In this document: positions 7,873 through 16,221 of the stretch, piece after piece
Layout: each line of letters begins with the position of its first letter
Position numbering within the stretch: position 1 is the first letter of the stretch
Origin: DASRRB01 sp036732755
GTDB taxonomy: Bacteria > Planctomycetota > B15-G4 > SIAN01
DNA: 22,100 nt
NCBI GenBank assembly: GCA_036732755.1
Contig: DAINBU010000081.1
Location: 1-22,100, forward strand
Direction: 5' to 3'
Program-made: the position numbers and the translations under genes
Notes under the pieces: model-generated
Seen by the model: the letters and a program-made list of their open reading frames with translations, nothing else
What the model was told of the DNA's origin: nothing
Databases searched by the model: none

Positions 7873-8346
7873 ATGGCCGCGACGAACCTTCCGCTCTGTC
7901 CGAATTGCCTCACCCGGGTCCTCGCATGGTCGGCGACGCGCTGTCCGGCGTGCCAGCAGACCGCGCCGATCTCCAGCTGCGACCGCTGCATGCGCTCGCG
8001 CGCCGGCTCCTTCGTGCCGGCCGGCGGCATCAAGGGGCTCGCGGGGTCGCAGGAGCCGTTCCTCTGCCGCGACTGCATGGAGGAGACGCTCGAGGAGGCG
8101 GTCGACGGCCGCTGCACGGAGACGATCTGGGTCGTCGCGATCGTCCTCTTCGGCGTCTACTGGTGGAAGTGGATGCCGGCGTGGGCGACGGTCGCGGCGT
8201 TCGCGCTCGCGCTGGTGGCGTTCGTGCGCTGGATCCTCGCCGCGCGGCGCCGGGGAGCGCCGGGCAAGCGGCGTGCGGCGGCGCTGCGCTACTTCGCGCT
8301 GCGGATCGCGAAGTCGAAGAAGTCGCGCACGAAGGCGCTGAAGTAG
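7873..8346 (+). CDS. zinc-ribbon membrane protein, unknown function
   Basis: The 157-residue protein has four CxxC pairs at Cys 9/12, 24/27, 36/39 and 65/68, which would make two zinc ribbons in the first 70 residues. Two hydrophobic helices follow (about 84-98, with IWVVAIVLFGVYWW, and 102-122), then a strongly basic tail of about 35 residues rich in Arg and Lys. The predicted arrangement is a zinc-binding head and a basic tail on the same, probably cytoplasmic, side of the membrane. I do not recognise the family. No ribosome site precedes the ATG; instead a -10-like CATAAT lies six bases upstream, so a leaderless message is possible. The TAG stop is followed at once by a strong GC palindrome and the convergent pilin gene. 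Confidence 0.7.
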   Translation: MAATNLPLCPNCLTRVLAWSATRCPACQQTAPISSCDRCMRSRAGSFVPAGGIKGLAGSQEPFLCRDCMEETLEEAVDGRCTETIWVVAIVLFGVYWWKWMPAWATVAAFALALVAFVRWILAARRRGAPGKRRAAALRYFALRIAKSKKSRTKALK

Positions 8347-8372
8347 CCGGCGCGCGGCGCGCGGCGCGCCGG
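8347..8372. terminator. GC palindrome between convergent genes
   Basis: CCGGCGCGC at 8347-8355 and its exact complement GCGCGCCGG at 8364-8372 can form a 9-bp stem with an 8-base loop. It lies immediately after the stop of the zinc-ribbon gene and 9 bases past the pilin stop, so it could stop transcription from both sides. There is no U-tract, so it is not a textbook intrinsic terminator. Confidence 0.4.
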
Positions 8373-8381
8373 ACGCGGTCG

Positions 8382-9095
8382 TCAGTTCACGACCATCCAG
8401 ACGTTGCCGTCGACCGCCGGGAGCGGGAAGCCGTTCAGGGAGAAGTCGCCGATCGCCTGGCCGGCCGAGCCGCTCTCGACCGCGGCGTCGGGCGCCGGCA
8501 CGCTGGACATGGCGTCGTAGCTCGGCGTCGCGCCGGTCCCCGCGTTCTGCGTCTGCAGGATGTCGCCGGTCTGGTTCACGACGAACGTGCGCTTGCCCGA
8601 CGTCGTGTAGCCGGCCGGCCACGCGTAGGCGAGCCAGAACTTCTCGCAGTTGTCGGCGTCCTCGCCGGTCGGCGAGCCGCCGTTCGGCGCCTCGTTCAAG
8701 CCCGCGCCGGTGTTGTCCGACATCGACATGCGCAGGATGTAGCCCGCCTTGGTCACGACTCCGGCGGCGTTCACGACGCCGATCGAGCGCGCCGCCGACG
8801 GCGGATTGAGCAGCGGTCCGCCGTGCGGGCCGGTGGCGTCGCGCACCTGCACGAAGCCGGTCATCTCCGCGAGCCATGCGTATTCGCCGACGCCGTCGAG
8901 GTCCTGGTCGATCGTGCGCATCGTCTGCACGACCGTCTGGGCCGACTGCATCTGACGCAGCGTCGCGATCGCCGAAGACTCGTTGGCGCCGATGCGCGAG
9001 GAGAGGAGGTTGGGGATCGCGACCGCCGCGAGGATCGAAATGATCGAGATCACGATGATGAGCTCGATCAACGTGAACCCGGCGCGGCGATGCAT
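8382..9095 (-). CDS. prepilin-type N-methylated protein (GspG/type IV pilin-like)
   Basis: This 237-residue protein has a class III prepilin leader: MHRRAG then FTLIE, with cleavage expected after Gly6 and the required Glu at mature position 5, followed by a hydrophobic helix ending VAIPNLLSSR. The segment IDQDLDGVGEYAWLAEMTG is an acidic, possibly calcium-binding loop, which I associate with pseudopilins of Planctomycetota-like genomes. The rest is a globular head with a disulphide-poor, Gly/Asn-rich sequence ending in VDGNVWMVVN. It would be processed by a PilD-type peptidase not present here and assembled into a type II secretion pseudopilus or a pilus. The ATG at 9095-9093 is preceded by a G-rich stretch. 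No secretion genes are nearby, so it is an isolated pilin gene. Confidence 0.87.
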   Translation of the reverse strand: MHRRAGFTLIELIIVISIISILAAVAIPNLLSSRIGANESSAIATLRQMQSAQTVVQTMRTIDQDLDGVGEYAWLAEMTGFVQVRDATGPHGGPLLNPPSAARSIGVVNAAGVVTKAGYILRMSMSDNTGAGLNEAPNGGSPTGEDADNCEKFWLAYAWPAGYTTSGKRTFVVNQTGDILQTQNAGTGATPSYDAMSSVPAPDAAVESGSAGQAIGDFSLNGFPLPAVDGNVWMVVN

Positions 9096-9231
9096 GGCTC
9101 GACCCCCCGTCCCTGGGACTGAACGTGAGTCTGATCGACCGCGCCTGCAAAAGCGCTGAAGGGGACCGCCCGGGGGATTCGGGGACCGGAATCGCTTTCC
9201 GACGGGAGATGCCGCCGGTCGCGTCGGACGC

Positions 9232-9279
9232 CTACTTCTTCGGAGCAGCGGGGGGCGGCGCGGCCGACTGCTCGACTCA
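9232..9279 (-). other. in-frame extension beyond the PHP-hydrolase stop codon
   Basis: After the TGA at 9279-9277 the same frame stays open for 14 codons reading VEQSAAPPPAAPKK and then meets TAG at 9234-9232. The composition (Ala, Pro, terminal Lys-Lys) is that of a natural low-complexity C-terminal tail rather than random sequence. The TGA could be a recent nonsense change or a read-through site; the evidence is composition only. Confidence 0.35.
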
Positions 9280-11331
9280 TTCGGCGAGGGCCGGCCGCTG
9301 CGCGCCGCCGGCCGCCGCGACGCGCGCGAGGTCGCCGCGCGCCGCCCCCGCCGCGCGCAGCAGGTCGAGCAGCTGGAACGCCACCGCGTCGTCGGCCGCG
9401 CCCACCGCCGCCGCGGACAGCGCGAGGTCGCCGTGCGCGGCGTCGAGCCGCGCCTGCGCGAGCGCGCGCGGGCTGTCGCAGCGGCCGTCGCCGTCGACGT
9501 CGAGCCAGACCGGGTTGGTGATCGCGCAGGTCTCGGCCAGCTCGGTCGCCCAGCAGGCGCGCTTCACCCCTTCGCCCCACGCGACCGCGACGAGCCACGC
9601 GTCGTGCGCCGGCAGCGGCACGCGTACCCGGCGGCGCAGCACGGTCGGCGCGTCGCCCTCCTGCGCGGCGGCGAGGTCGACGGTCGCCGCGACGGCGCCG
9701 TCGACCACGAGCTCGAGGCGCGCCGGCTTCACCCACGAGGGGTGGCGCACCGTGACCTCGGCCACGACGGAGCGGCCGGCCGCGCCGTCGGCGGGCGGCT
9801 CGACGGCGACGCGCAGAAAGTCTCCCGTGCGCGCCTGCCCGTCGACCTCGATCGTCGCGAACAGACCATAACTCACGCTCACGCGCCCCTCCTTGAAAGC
9901 GCGGATCGTCGCGGCGACGTCGATCCGAGCGGGGTCGTCGGTCGCGCTCGGGACGTAGGTGCGCCCCTGCCCGGCGATGACGCCGACGTGGTGCGAGTCG
10001 GAGGCGCCGACGCCGGGGAAGCGCTCACCGCAGTTCAGCAGCGCGTACCAGACCGGCAGCACCGCGCGCGTCGGCTGCGTCGGCGCGTCGGAGTTCACCA
10101 GTTCGAGGCAGTCGAAGGTGAAGCGCTGGCCCGCGGCGTTGCCGCCGGTCTGCAGGTCGAAGCCGAAGCGCGTGAGGGGGTCGCGCCCCTTCTCCGGCCA
10201 GCGCGGGTGGTTCAGGATCACCACCTGCGCCCCGCGCGCGCGGATGTTCGCGACGAGCTTCGTCCAGTCGGTCTCGCGGTACTCCGGGACCGGCGCGTCG
10301 GGCGCGAACGGGAAGGCATTCATGTGGCCGTTGTCGGACGTGACCTCGTTGCCGATCACGGGCGTGAAGAACGGCGTGAGCTGCAGCGCCTGCTGCGCCG
10401 GCGCATAGTCGGTGTGGTGGTTGTGGTCGGTCGCGACCGCGAGCTCGATCCCCTCGCCGGCGATCGTCACGACGCGCTCCTCGACCGAAGAGTCGCCGTG
10501 GCCGCTGAAGGTGAAGGTGTGGAGGTGGGTGTCGGCGGCGATCCAGCCGGTCGTGTCGACCTCGCGCGCGAGCGACAGCGCGACCTCCTGCGACCCGCCC
10601 GCCTCGACCACGATCGTTTTCTGCGCGAGCGACCACTCCATGCCGCGCGTCGCGCTCACGACCACGCGGCCCGCCGGCACCTCGAGCGCGGCGACGCCGT
10701 CGCACGTGTAGGCGATGCCGCTGCGCACCGCGGTCGTGCGCGCCTCGCCGTAGAAGAGCTCGACCCGCTGGTCCTTCTCGTCGGTGACGGTGACCCGCGC
10801 CGGGAGCGGCGCGCCGCCCGCCGCGTCGGTCACGCGCACGGTGACCCGGCCCAGCGCGAAGAGCTCGCGCAGCGGCTTCTCGTACAGCTTGAAGCGGCCC
10901 ACGAGCAGGTCGTCGGCGGGCGCCTTTCCCGGCGTCGGCTTCAGCGGCGTGACGGTCAGCTCGTGCTTCCCGTCGGCGAGCGTCCCGGCAGGGATCGCGA
11001 AGCGGACCGTGCGCAGCGCGTCCTCGTTGCGCGGGAGCGTGCCGACCAACTTCCCGTCGAGCGCGAGCGCCCAGTCGCCGCTCACGTCGCGCTGCGCGTA
11101 CTCGAGCACCCACTCGGTCGCGTTCGCGCGCGACTCGAAGGCGACGCGCAGCGGCGAAGGCTCGGGTGCGGCCGCCTCCTTCCAGCGCGTCACGGTCTCG
11201 TCGCCGAGGTGGTGCAGCGCACCGTCGAGCAGCCGTCCCGAGTCGCCGCCCGCCTGTCTCGAGAGTCCGAGCGCGAGGCCGCCGAGCGCGAGCGCGGCGC
11301 AACCGATTCGGGTCGGCGTCCTGAAGTCCAT
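9277..11331 (-). CDS. CehA/McbA-family PHP-domain metallohydrolase
   Basis: The 684-residue protein starts with ATG at 11331-11329, with CGGAG about seven bases upstream. Residues 8-24 are a hydrophobic, signal-like segment. Residues 60-155 form a beta-sandwich-like domain and 160-255 a second, carboxypeptidase-regulatory-like beta domain. The catalytic part starts at about 263 and is a PHP-type metal-dependent hydrolase, with DTHLH (267-271), TDHNHH (301-306), VILNHPRWP and the late GASDSHH motif giving the expected His/Asp metal ligands. CehA/McbA enzymes hydrolyse carbamate and related esters, but the family is broad and the substrate here is unknown. After the hydrolase core, another beta domain includes DVDGDGRCDS, a calcium-loop-like sequence. 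It lies 53 bases after sulfatase-fold gene A and is probably the last gene of that cluster. Confidence 0.85.
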   Translation of the reverse strand: MDFRTPTRIGCAALALGGLALGLSRQAGGDSGRLLDGALHHLGDETVTRWKEAAAPEPSPLRVAFESRANATEWVLEYAQRDVSGDWALALDGKLVGTLPRNEDALRTVRFAIPAGTLADGKHELTVTPLKPTPGKAPADDLLVGRFKLYEKPLRELFALGRVTVRVTDAAGGAPLPARVTVTDEKDQRVELFYGEARTTAVRSGIAYTCDGVAALEVPAGRVVVSATRGMEWSLAQKTIVVEAGGSQEVALSLAREVDTTGWIAADTHLHTFTFSGHGDSSVEERVVTIAGEGIELAVATDHNHHTDYAPAQQALQLTPFFTPVIGNEVTSDNGHMNAFPFAPDAPVPEYRETDWTKLVANIRARGAQVVILNHPRWPEKGRDPLTRFGFDLQTGGNAAGQRFTFDCLELVNSDAPTQPTRAVLPVWYALLNCGERFPGVGASDSHHVGVIAGQGRTYVPSATDDPARIDVAATIRAFKEGRVSVSYGLFATIEVDGQARTGDFLRVAVEPPADGAAGRSVVAEVTVRHPSWVKPARLELVVDGAVAATVDLAAAQEGDAPTVLRRRVRVPLPAHDAWLVAVAWGEGVKRACWATELAETCAITNPVWLDVDGDGRCDSPRALAQARLDAAHGDLALSAAAVGAADDAVAFQLLDLLRAAGAARGDLARVAAAGGAQRPALAE

Positions 11332-11384
11332 CGGCGGCTCCGGATCGGGAGAGACTCCCGGCCAGGATAGGGCCGCGCCGCGCT

Positions 11385-13730
11385 TCAGTGGCCGGCGTAC
11401 CCGAGCTTGCGCAGGCGGTCGCGCAAAGCTTCGGGAAGGTCGACCGTCCCGACGTCCCCCCCGGCCGGCGCGCGCGCGAGCTCGGCGAGGAGCTCGGCAT
11501 CGAGCCGCCGCTCGAGCGCGGTGCGCTGCTCCGGCGTCGGCTCGAACGGCGCGGGACGCCCCATGGCGGGATCGTCCCGCTCGAAGGTGAGCGTCGCTTC
11601 GCCGGCCTCGCTCCACATGCGCTGCACGCGCCAGACGCCGAGGCGCAGCGATTCGCCGCGCACGCGCACGCCCCCCTCGCAACGGTGGTCGAGGTGGAGG
11701 ACGAGCGGGCGCTCCTCGTCGTCGGGCGGCGCGAACAGGTCGCGGCCGTGACAGAGCGCGTCGGCCGGCAGGCCGGCGAGGCGGGCGAGCGTCGGCGCGA
11801 CGTCGACGAGGCTCACCGGATCGGCGAACGTCGCGCCGCGCGGCACGCCCGGACCGGCGAACAGCAGCGCGACCGCTCCGACCTCGTCGTGCAGCGTGAG
11901 GCCGTGCCGGAAACCGCCGTGCTCGAGGAACTCCTCGCCGTGGTCGGAGACGACCGCGACGATCGTCCGCTCGCGGAGCCGCAGTTCGTCGAGCAGGTCG
12001 AGCAGCGGGCCGACGAAGTCGCGGTCGACCTCGCGCACGCACGCGTCGTAGCGCCGGGCGAGCTCGGCGACCGCCGCCGGGTCACGCGCGGTCGCGCTCG
12101 CGAGGAGGGCGCAGCGCTCGGCGTCCTGCCCCTCGTGCGCGGCGTCCTCGTACTCGTGCACGAAGTAGGTGTGGAGGAAGAGGAAGAAGGGGGCGTCGGC
12201 GTGGCGGCGCAGCCAGGAGAACGCGCGGCGCGGCGTCGCGTCGACCTGCGCGTCGCGCGCGGCGGCGGGATCGGCGGCGTCGCGCGCGATGCCGCACGGG
12301 TCGCGCACGGAGTAGGCGTCGAACCCTTCGCCGAAGCCGAAGCGCGGGTCGACGAGGCCGCCGGCCGTGAACGCCGCGGTCGCGTAGCCGCGCGCCCGGA
12401 AGCGGCGCGCCAGCAGCGACGAATGGCGCGGATCGATCCGGCGGTCGTTGTCGAGCACGCCGTGCACGACGGGATGTTGTCCGGTCATGAGCGAGACGTG
12501 CGCCGGGAGCGTCCACGACGAGGTCGAGCTCGCGTGCGTGAACCGGGCGCCGCGCGCCGCCAGCGCATCGAGGCGCGGAGTGAGCGTGCTCCCGTCGGGC
12601 CGCGGTCCGACGCGGTCGGCGCGCAGCGTGTCGAGCGAGACGAGCACGACGGACGGCGGCCGTACTCGATCGGGGGTCGCGTCCGATCCGAGCACGCGCG
12701 GCGCGCCCGCGAACCCGAGGACGTCGCGGCCGCCGCGGCAACGCAGCTCGAGGGTGACCGTGCGTCCCGCGTGCGCGTCGAGCGGCACCGTCCACTCGAA
12801 GAAGGGGCTGTTCCATGCGCCGGCGGCGACCTCCTCGCGCCGGCTCGCGATCACGGCGCCGTCGACCGCGACGCTCCAATCCGCGCCTCCGCCGCGGTCG
12901 CAGACGGTCAGGCAGGTCCCGACTTCGAGGCGCGGCGCGCGGGCCGGCAGCGTCCCGCTCCAGCGCAGCGTGCCGCCTGTCGGGACGAGGAGGCCGTCCA
13001 TCTCGGCGTCCATCTCGGGGAGCTCGACGCGGACGCGCGCGCGCGGCGGCGTCTCGGCCGCGGCGCCGACGAGCCAGGCGCGCTCGACCGGCGCGAGGCA
13101 GGCGACCTCGACCCGGTCGACGGCGAGCGGGCCGTCGCCCGGCACGAGGCTCACGCGCACCGAGCGCGGGCCGCGGCGCCGGTCGAGGAAGACGCGCACG
13201 TCGACCCATTCGGGGCCGGCCGCGATCGGGCGCGCGTCGGCGGCCAGCTCGCGGTCCTTCTCGGCGAGGTCGGCGACGCGGAGCTGCGCGTCGCGCGCGC
13301 GGCCGAACGAGCGCACGCGCGCCGTCACCACCAGCGCGTCGGAGCGCATGACGTCGAGCCGCGCGTGCACGCCCCCTTCGCCGGGCGGGAGCAGGAGCAC
13401 GCCGTGCACGCCCTCGCCCTCGGCGAACCACTGCACTTTCGAGGGGCGCGGCACGCCGTCGCTCGTCGTCGGCTCGCGCCAGCGCGCGCGGTCGTGCGCG
13501 GCGAAGTCGTCGGCGAACAGCACGTCCTCGGGCCGCGGCGGCGCGGGACGAGGGTCGCGCACGGCCGGGTCGTCGCTCACGAGCTCGAAGGACGGCGGCT
13601 CCCGGGACGCGAGCGCGTCGCCGCCGGAACGGGAGCAGGCGGCGAGCACGACGCACGCGACAGGCGCGAGGCTCGCGACGAAATGCCGCTCGCGCGCAAC
13701 GTCCGGCACGAACCTCCTCGACGATGACAA
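11385..13730 (-). CDS. sulfatase-fold lipoprotein A (Thr-type active site)
   Basis: This 781-residue protein has a lipobox LAAC with Cys32, so it should be lipid-anchored. Residues 45-350 are a beta-rich region with DWSVAVDG and ELRCRGGRDVLGFAGAPRVL, likely one or two carbohydrate-binding-like sandwiches. The alkaline-phosphatase/sulfatase domain runs from about 359: VVLVSLDTLRADR with metal Asp367, SSWTLPAHVSLMTGQHP with Thr407 at the nucleophile position, and VVSDHGEEF with metal ligands Asp596-His597. A canonical sulfatase has Cys/Ser-x-Pro-x-Arg here, so formylglycine cannot form. I infer hydrolysis or transfer of a phosphate-type or unknown ester at the cell envelope. The TTG start at 13730-13728 is supported because paralogue C has an equivalent TTG preceded by GGGAG. 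Two extra cysteines (273, 277) are absent from paralogues B and C. Confidence 0.87.
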   Translation of the reverse strand: MSSSRRFVPDVARERHFVASLAPVACVVLAACSRSGGDALASREPPSFELVSDDPAVRDPRPAPPRPEDVLFADDFAAHDRARWREPTTSDGVPRPSKVQWFAEGEGVHGVLLLPPGEGGVHARLDVMRSDALVVTARVRSFGRARDAQLRVADLAEKDRELAADARPIAAGPEWVDVRVFLDRRRGPRSVRVSLVPGDGPLAVDRVEVACLAPVERAWLVGAAAETPPRARVRVELPEMDAEMDGLLVPTGGTLRWSGTLPARAPRLEVGTCLTVCDRGGGADWSVAVDGAVIASRREEVAAGAWNSPFFEWTVPLDAHAGRTVTLELRCRGGRDVLGFAGAPRVLGSDATPDRVRPPSVVLVSLDTLRADRVGPRPDGSTLTPRLDALAARGARFTHASSTSSWTLPAHVSLMTGQHPVVHGVLDNDRRIDPRHSSLLARRFRARGYATAAFTAGGLVDPRFGFGEGFDAYSVRDPCGIARDAADPAAARDAQVDATPRRAFSWLRRHADAPFFLFLHTYFVHEYEDAAHEGQDAERCALLASATARDPAAVAELARRYDACVREVDRDFVGPLLDLLDELRLRERTIVAVVSDHGEEFLEHGGFRHGLTLHDEVGAVALLFAGPGVPRGATFADPVSLVDVAPTLARLAGLPADALCHGRDLFAPPDDEERPLVLHLDHRCEGGVRVRGESLRLGVWRVQRMWSEAGEATLTFERDDPAMGRPAPFEPTPEQRTALERRLDAELLAELARAPAGGDVGTVDLPEALRDRLRKLGYAGH
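11684..12661. repeat. 978-bp direct repeat, copy 1 (inside gene A)
   Basis: Reading both copies base by base I find no difference between 11684-12661 and 17476-18453, including third codon positions. The block covers the stretch from RPPSVVLVSLDT to PLVLHLDH, which is most of the catalytic domain. Divergence resumes at once on both sides: about 27 differences in the 299 bases from 11385 to 11683 by hand count. Confidence 0.9.
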
Positions 13731-13803
13731 CGGCCGACCCCGATGACTCCAGGCTGTCGCGGGATCGTAGCTTCGATCGAGTGGACCGGTGGGAGTCGCC
13801 GCG
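13731..13803 (-). promoter_or_regulatory. leader of gene A, related to the leader of gene C
   Basis: This 73-base gap between the stop of gene B and the TTG of gene A aligns with the leader of gene C at 19517-19590. It shares GGTCCAC, CGATCGAAGCTAC, CGCGAC and GCCTGGAGTC in the same order (minus-strand reading). TACGAT within it could serve as a -10 element, but I see no matching -35. Conservation of a non-coding leader between paralogues suggests a promoter, an operator or a leader needed for translation from TTG. Confidence 0.5.
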
Positions 13804-16149
13804 TCAGTGATCGAGGTACCCGAGCGCGCGCAGCCGCGCGCGCAGCTCCGGCGACAGGTCGTGGCCGTCGCGCTGGTCGCCGCCGGTCTTCGGCAGGCGC
13901 TGCGCCATCTCGTGGTCGAGGCGCCGCTCCAGGATCATGAGCTGCGAGTCGGTCGGCTCGACCGCGACGATCGCCCCCGTGTGGGGGTCGCGCTTCTCGA
14001 GCGTGATCTTCGACCGCTTGCCATCGGCGTCCCAGGTGCGGTGGACCCGCCACTGGTCGATCCACATCGCCTCCGCGCGGTAGGAGCCGTTGTCGAGGAT
14101 CAAAACGCGGCAGCGCGGCTCGGAGGTCGGCGGCGCGAAGAGGTCGAGGCCGCGCCACTCGGGATCGGGCGGGAGGCCGGTGAGGCGCGCGAGCGTCCCC
14201 GAGACGTCGGTCAGGTTGACCGCCTTGTCGATGCGCGCGCCGCTCGGGACGCCGGGCCCGGCGGCCACCATCACGATCGAGCCGACCTCGGGCGTGAGCT
14301 GCCAGCCGTGGCCGTAGCGGCCGTGCTCGCCGAACTCCTCACCGTGGTCGGAGAAGACGACGACGAGCGTCTTCTCGCGCAGCGACAGCTCGTCGAGCAG
14401 GTCGAGGAGGCCGCCGACGAGCGACGCGTCGACCTCGGGCACCGAGGCGTCGTAGCGGCGCACCAGCTCGCGGATCACCTCCTGGTCGCCCTGGTCGGCG
14501 CGGTCCTTGAGCGCGGCGCTCTGGCGCTCCTTCTCGGTCGCGCAGGGATCGTCGTAGTTGTGCACTTTGTAGGTGTGGAGGAAGACGAAGAAGCGGCCGT
14601 CGGCGTGGCGGCGGATCCAGTCGAAGGCGGGGCGCGTCGTCGCGTCGAGCTCCTCGTCGGTCGGCAGGTGGTCGTCGAAGCGGAAGAACAGGTCGATCGC
14701 CTCGCGCGAGACGCCGCACGGGTCGCGCACCGAGTAGGACTCGAAGCCGCGCGAGAAGCCGAATTCGGGGTCGAGCATGCCGCCCGAGGTGAAGGCGGCC
14801 GTCGCGTAGCCGGCCGCGCGGTAGCGCTCGGCGAGCATGCGGGAGCGGACCGTGTCGAAGCGATCGGCGGTGCTGCCGATGCCGTGCACGAGCGGGTGCT
14901 GGCCGGTGAAGAGGGAGGCGTGCGCCGGCAGCGTCCAGGACGAGGTCGAGGCGGCGTCGGTGAAGAGCGCGCCGCGCCGCGCGAGCTCGTCGAGGCGCGG
15001 CGTGAGCGACGGCGCGCCCTTGCGCGGCCCGACGCGGTCGGGGCGCAGCGTGTCGAGCGAGATCAGGACGACGTTGGGGGGCGCCTCGGCGGGCGCGGCC
15101 GAGAGGACGCGCGGCGCTCCGGCGAAGCCGACCACCGAGCGGTCCCCGGCGCAGCGCAGCGCGACGACCACCTCGCGGCCGGCCCACTTCTCGAGCGGGA
15201 CGACCCACGGCGAGGGGCGGTTGCACCATTCGCCCGGCACGATCGTCTCGGAGCGTGCCGCGATCGCCGCCTCGTCGACCTCGACCACCCATTCGGCGCT
15301 GCCGCCGCGGTCGCCGCCGAGCAGCGTCGTCATCACGTCGAGGCGCGGCGCGCGCGCCGGCACGCGCGTCCGCCAGCGCACGACGCCGCCGACCGGCACC
15401 AGGCACCCCTCCATCTCGGTGCCGACGATCATGGAGGCGAGCCACTGGCGCGCCGCGGGAAGCGCATCGTCGGAGGAGCGCCGGGGCAGGAGCCACTCGC
15501 GCTCGACCGGCCGCAGGTACTGGCACTCGATGCGGTCGATCGAGAGCGGGCCGTCGCCCGCGTGCAGCTCGAGCTCGAGGCGGCGCCGGTTGCCCTGGCG
15601 GTCGACGACGAAGCGCCTCTCCGCGAAGGCGGCCGTCGCGGCGATCGGCGCCTCGAATACCCTCGCCTCGGGCTCGTCGGGCGACGTCTGCACCGCGCGC
15701 AGGCGCGCCGGCGTCCCGGTCGCGAAGGAGCGCGCGCGGAGCGTCACGATCACGGCGTCGCTGCGGGTGACGTCGAAGCGGCCGCGCAACGCGCCGCGCC
15801 CGGCCGCGACCACCACGACACCCTGCGCGCCCGGCGCGCTCGGCAGGTGCTTGATGGTTTGCCCGCCCGATGGGGCGGTGGTTGGCCCGCCCGATGGCGC
15901 GGTGGTCGCCTCGCCGTCCGACCAGCGCGCGCGGTCGAGCGTCGTGAACTCCTCGACGAAGAACTCGTCGCCCGGCTCGGGCAGGGACGGGAGGCCGGAG
16001 CGCACCGCCGGCTCGTCGCTCACGACCTCGAAGCGCGGCGCCGCGAACGGCGGCAGCGCCGGCACGGCCGCGTCGTCCCCGCCTTGGCCGGCGAGGCACG
16101 ACGCGAGGAAGACGAATCCCCGGGCGAGGACGGCAGGCAGCAGGTACAT
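13804..16149 (-). CDS. sulfatase-fold lipoprotein B (Thr-type active site)
   Basis: The 781-residue protein is a diverged paralogue of A and C with the same plan. It has a hydrophobic leader ending LASC with Cys18 as lipobox, a beta-rich N-terminal half (about 35-350) with AEWVVEVDE and VVGFAGAPRVL, then the alkaline-phosphatase-superfamily domain. Asp366 in VLISLDTLRPDR, Thr406 in SSWTLPAHASLFTGQHP and the SDHGEEF motif give the presumed metal and nucleophile residues; again Thr replaces the Cys or Ser of true sulfatases. Residues 81-96 hold an 8-residue tandem repeat (x-TTAPSGG twice) missing from A and C. The ATG at 16149-16147 lies 97 bases past the propeller stop, with a hairpin in that gap. 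It ends 73 bases before gene A. Function is inferred as for A, probably on a different but related substrate. Confidence 0.87.
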   Translation of the reverse strand: MYLLPAVLARGFVFLASCLAGQGGDDAAVPALPPFAAPRFEVVSDEPAVRSGLPSLPEPGDEFFVEEFTTLDRARWSDGEATTAPSGGPTTAPSGGQTIKHLPSAPGAQGVVVVAAGRGALRGRFDVTRSDAVIVTLRARSFATGTPARLRAVQTSPDEPEARVFEAPIAATAAFAERRFVVDRQGNRRRLELELHAGDGPLSIDRIECQYLRPVEREWLLPRRSSDDALPAARQWLASMIVGTEMEGCLVPVGGVVRWRTRVPARAPRLDVMTTLLGGDRGGSAEWVVEVDEAAIAARSETIVPGEWCNRPSPWVVPLEKWAGREVVVALRCAGDRSVVGFAGAPRVLSAAPAEAPPNVVLISLDTLRPDRVGPRKGAPSLTPRLDELARRGALFTDAASTSSWTLPAHASLFTGQHPLVHGIGSTADRFDTVRSRMLAERYRAAGYATAAFTSGGMLDPEFGFSRGFESYSVRDPCGVSREAIDLFFRFDDHLPTDEELDATTRPAFDWIRRHADGRFFVFLHTYKVHNYDDPCATEKERQSAALKDRADQGDQEVIRELVRRYDASVPEVDASLVGGLLDLLDELSLREKTLVVVFSDHGEEFGEHGRYGHGWQLTPEVGSIVMVAAGPGVPSGARIDKAVNLTDVSGTLARLTGLPPDPEWRGLDLFAPPTSEPRCRVLILDNGSYRAEAMWIDQWRVHRTWDADGKRSKITLEKRDPHTGAIVAVEPTDSQLMILERRLDHEMAQRLPKTGGDQRDGHDLSPELRARLRALGYLDH
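15858..15905. repeat. 24-bp tandem duplication inside gene B
   Basis: Units 15858-15881 and 15882-15905 are identical except at two positions. They keep the reading frame and encode two copies of an eight-residue Thr-Thr-Ala-Pro-Ser-Gly-Gly unit in the N-terminal domain linker of sulfatase-fold protein B. Paralogues A and C lack it. Confidence 0.85.
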
Positions 16150-16221
16150 CGAGGCACCGTTCGACGACGAGTTGGATCCGGGATGGTATCCCGACGGCTC
16201 GAACGCGTGACGATGCGGGAA

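Noticed and set aside
11684..12661. The 978-bp repeat as an insertion sequence or other mobile element
   Set aside because: Its ends fall inside conserved coding sequence, without inverted repeats, target duplication or transposase; homology simply continues at lower identity on both sides.
11388..13727. A 779-codon plus-strand frame opposite gene A, repeated opposite gene C
   Set aside because: The repetition only reflects the duplication of the real genes; the translation is low complexity without domains.
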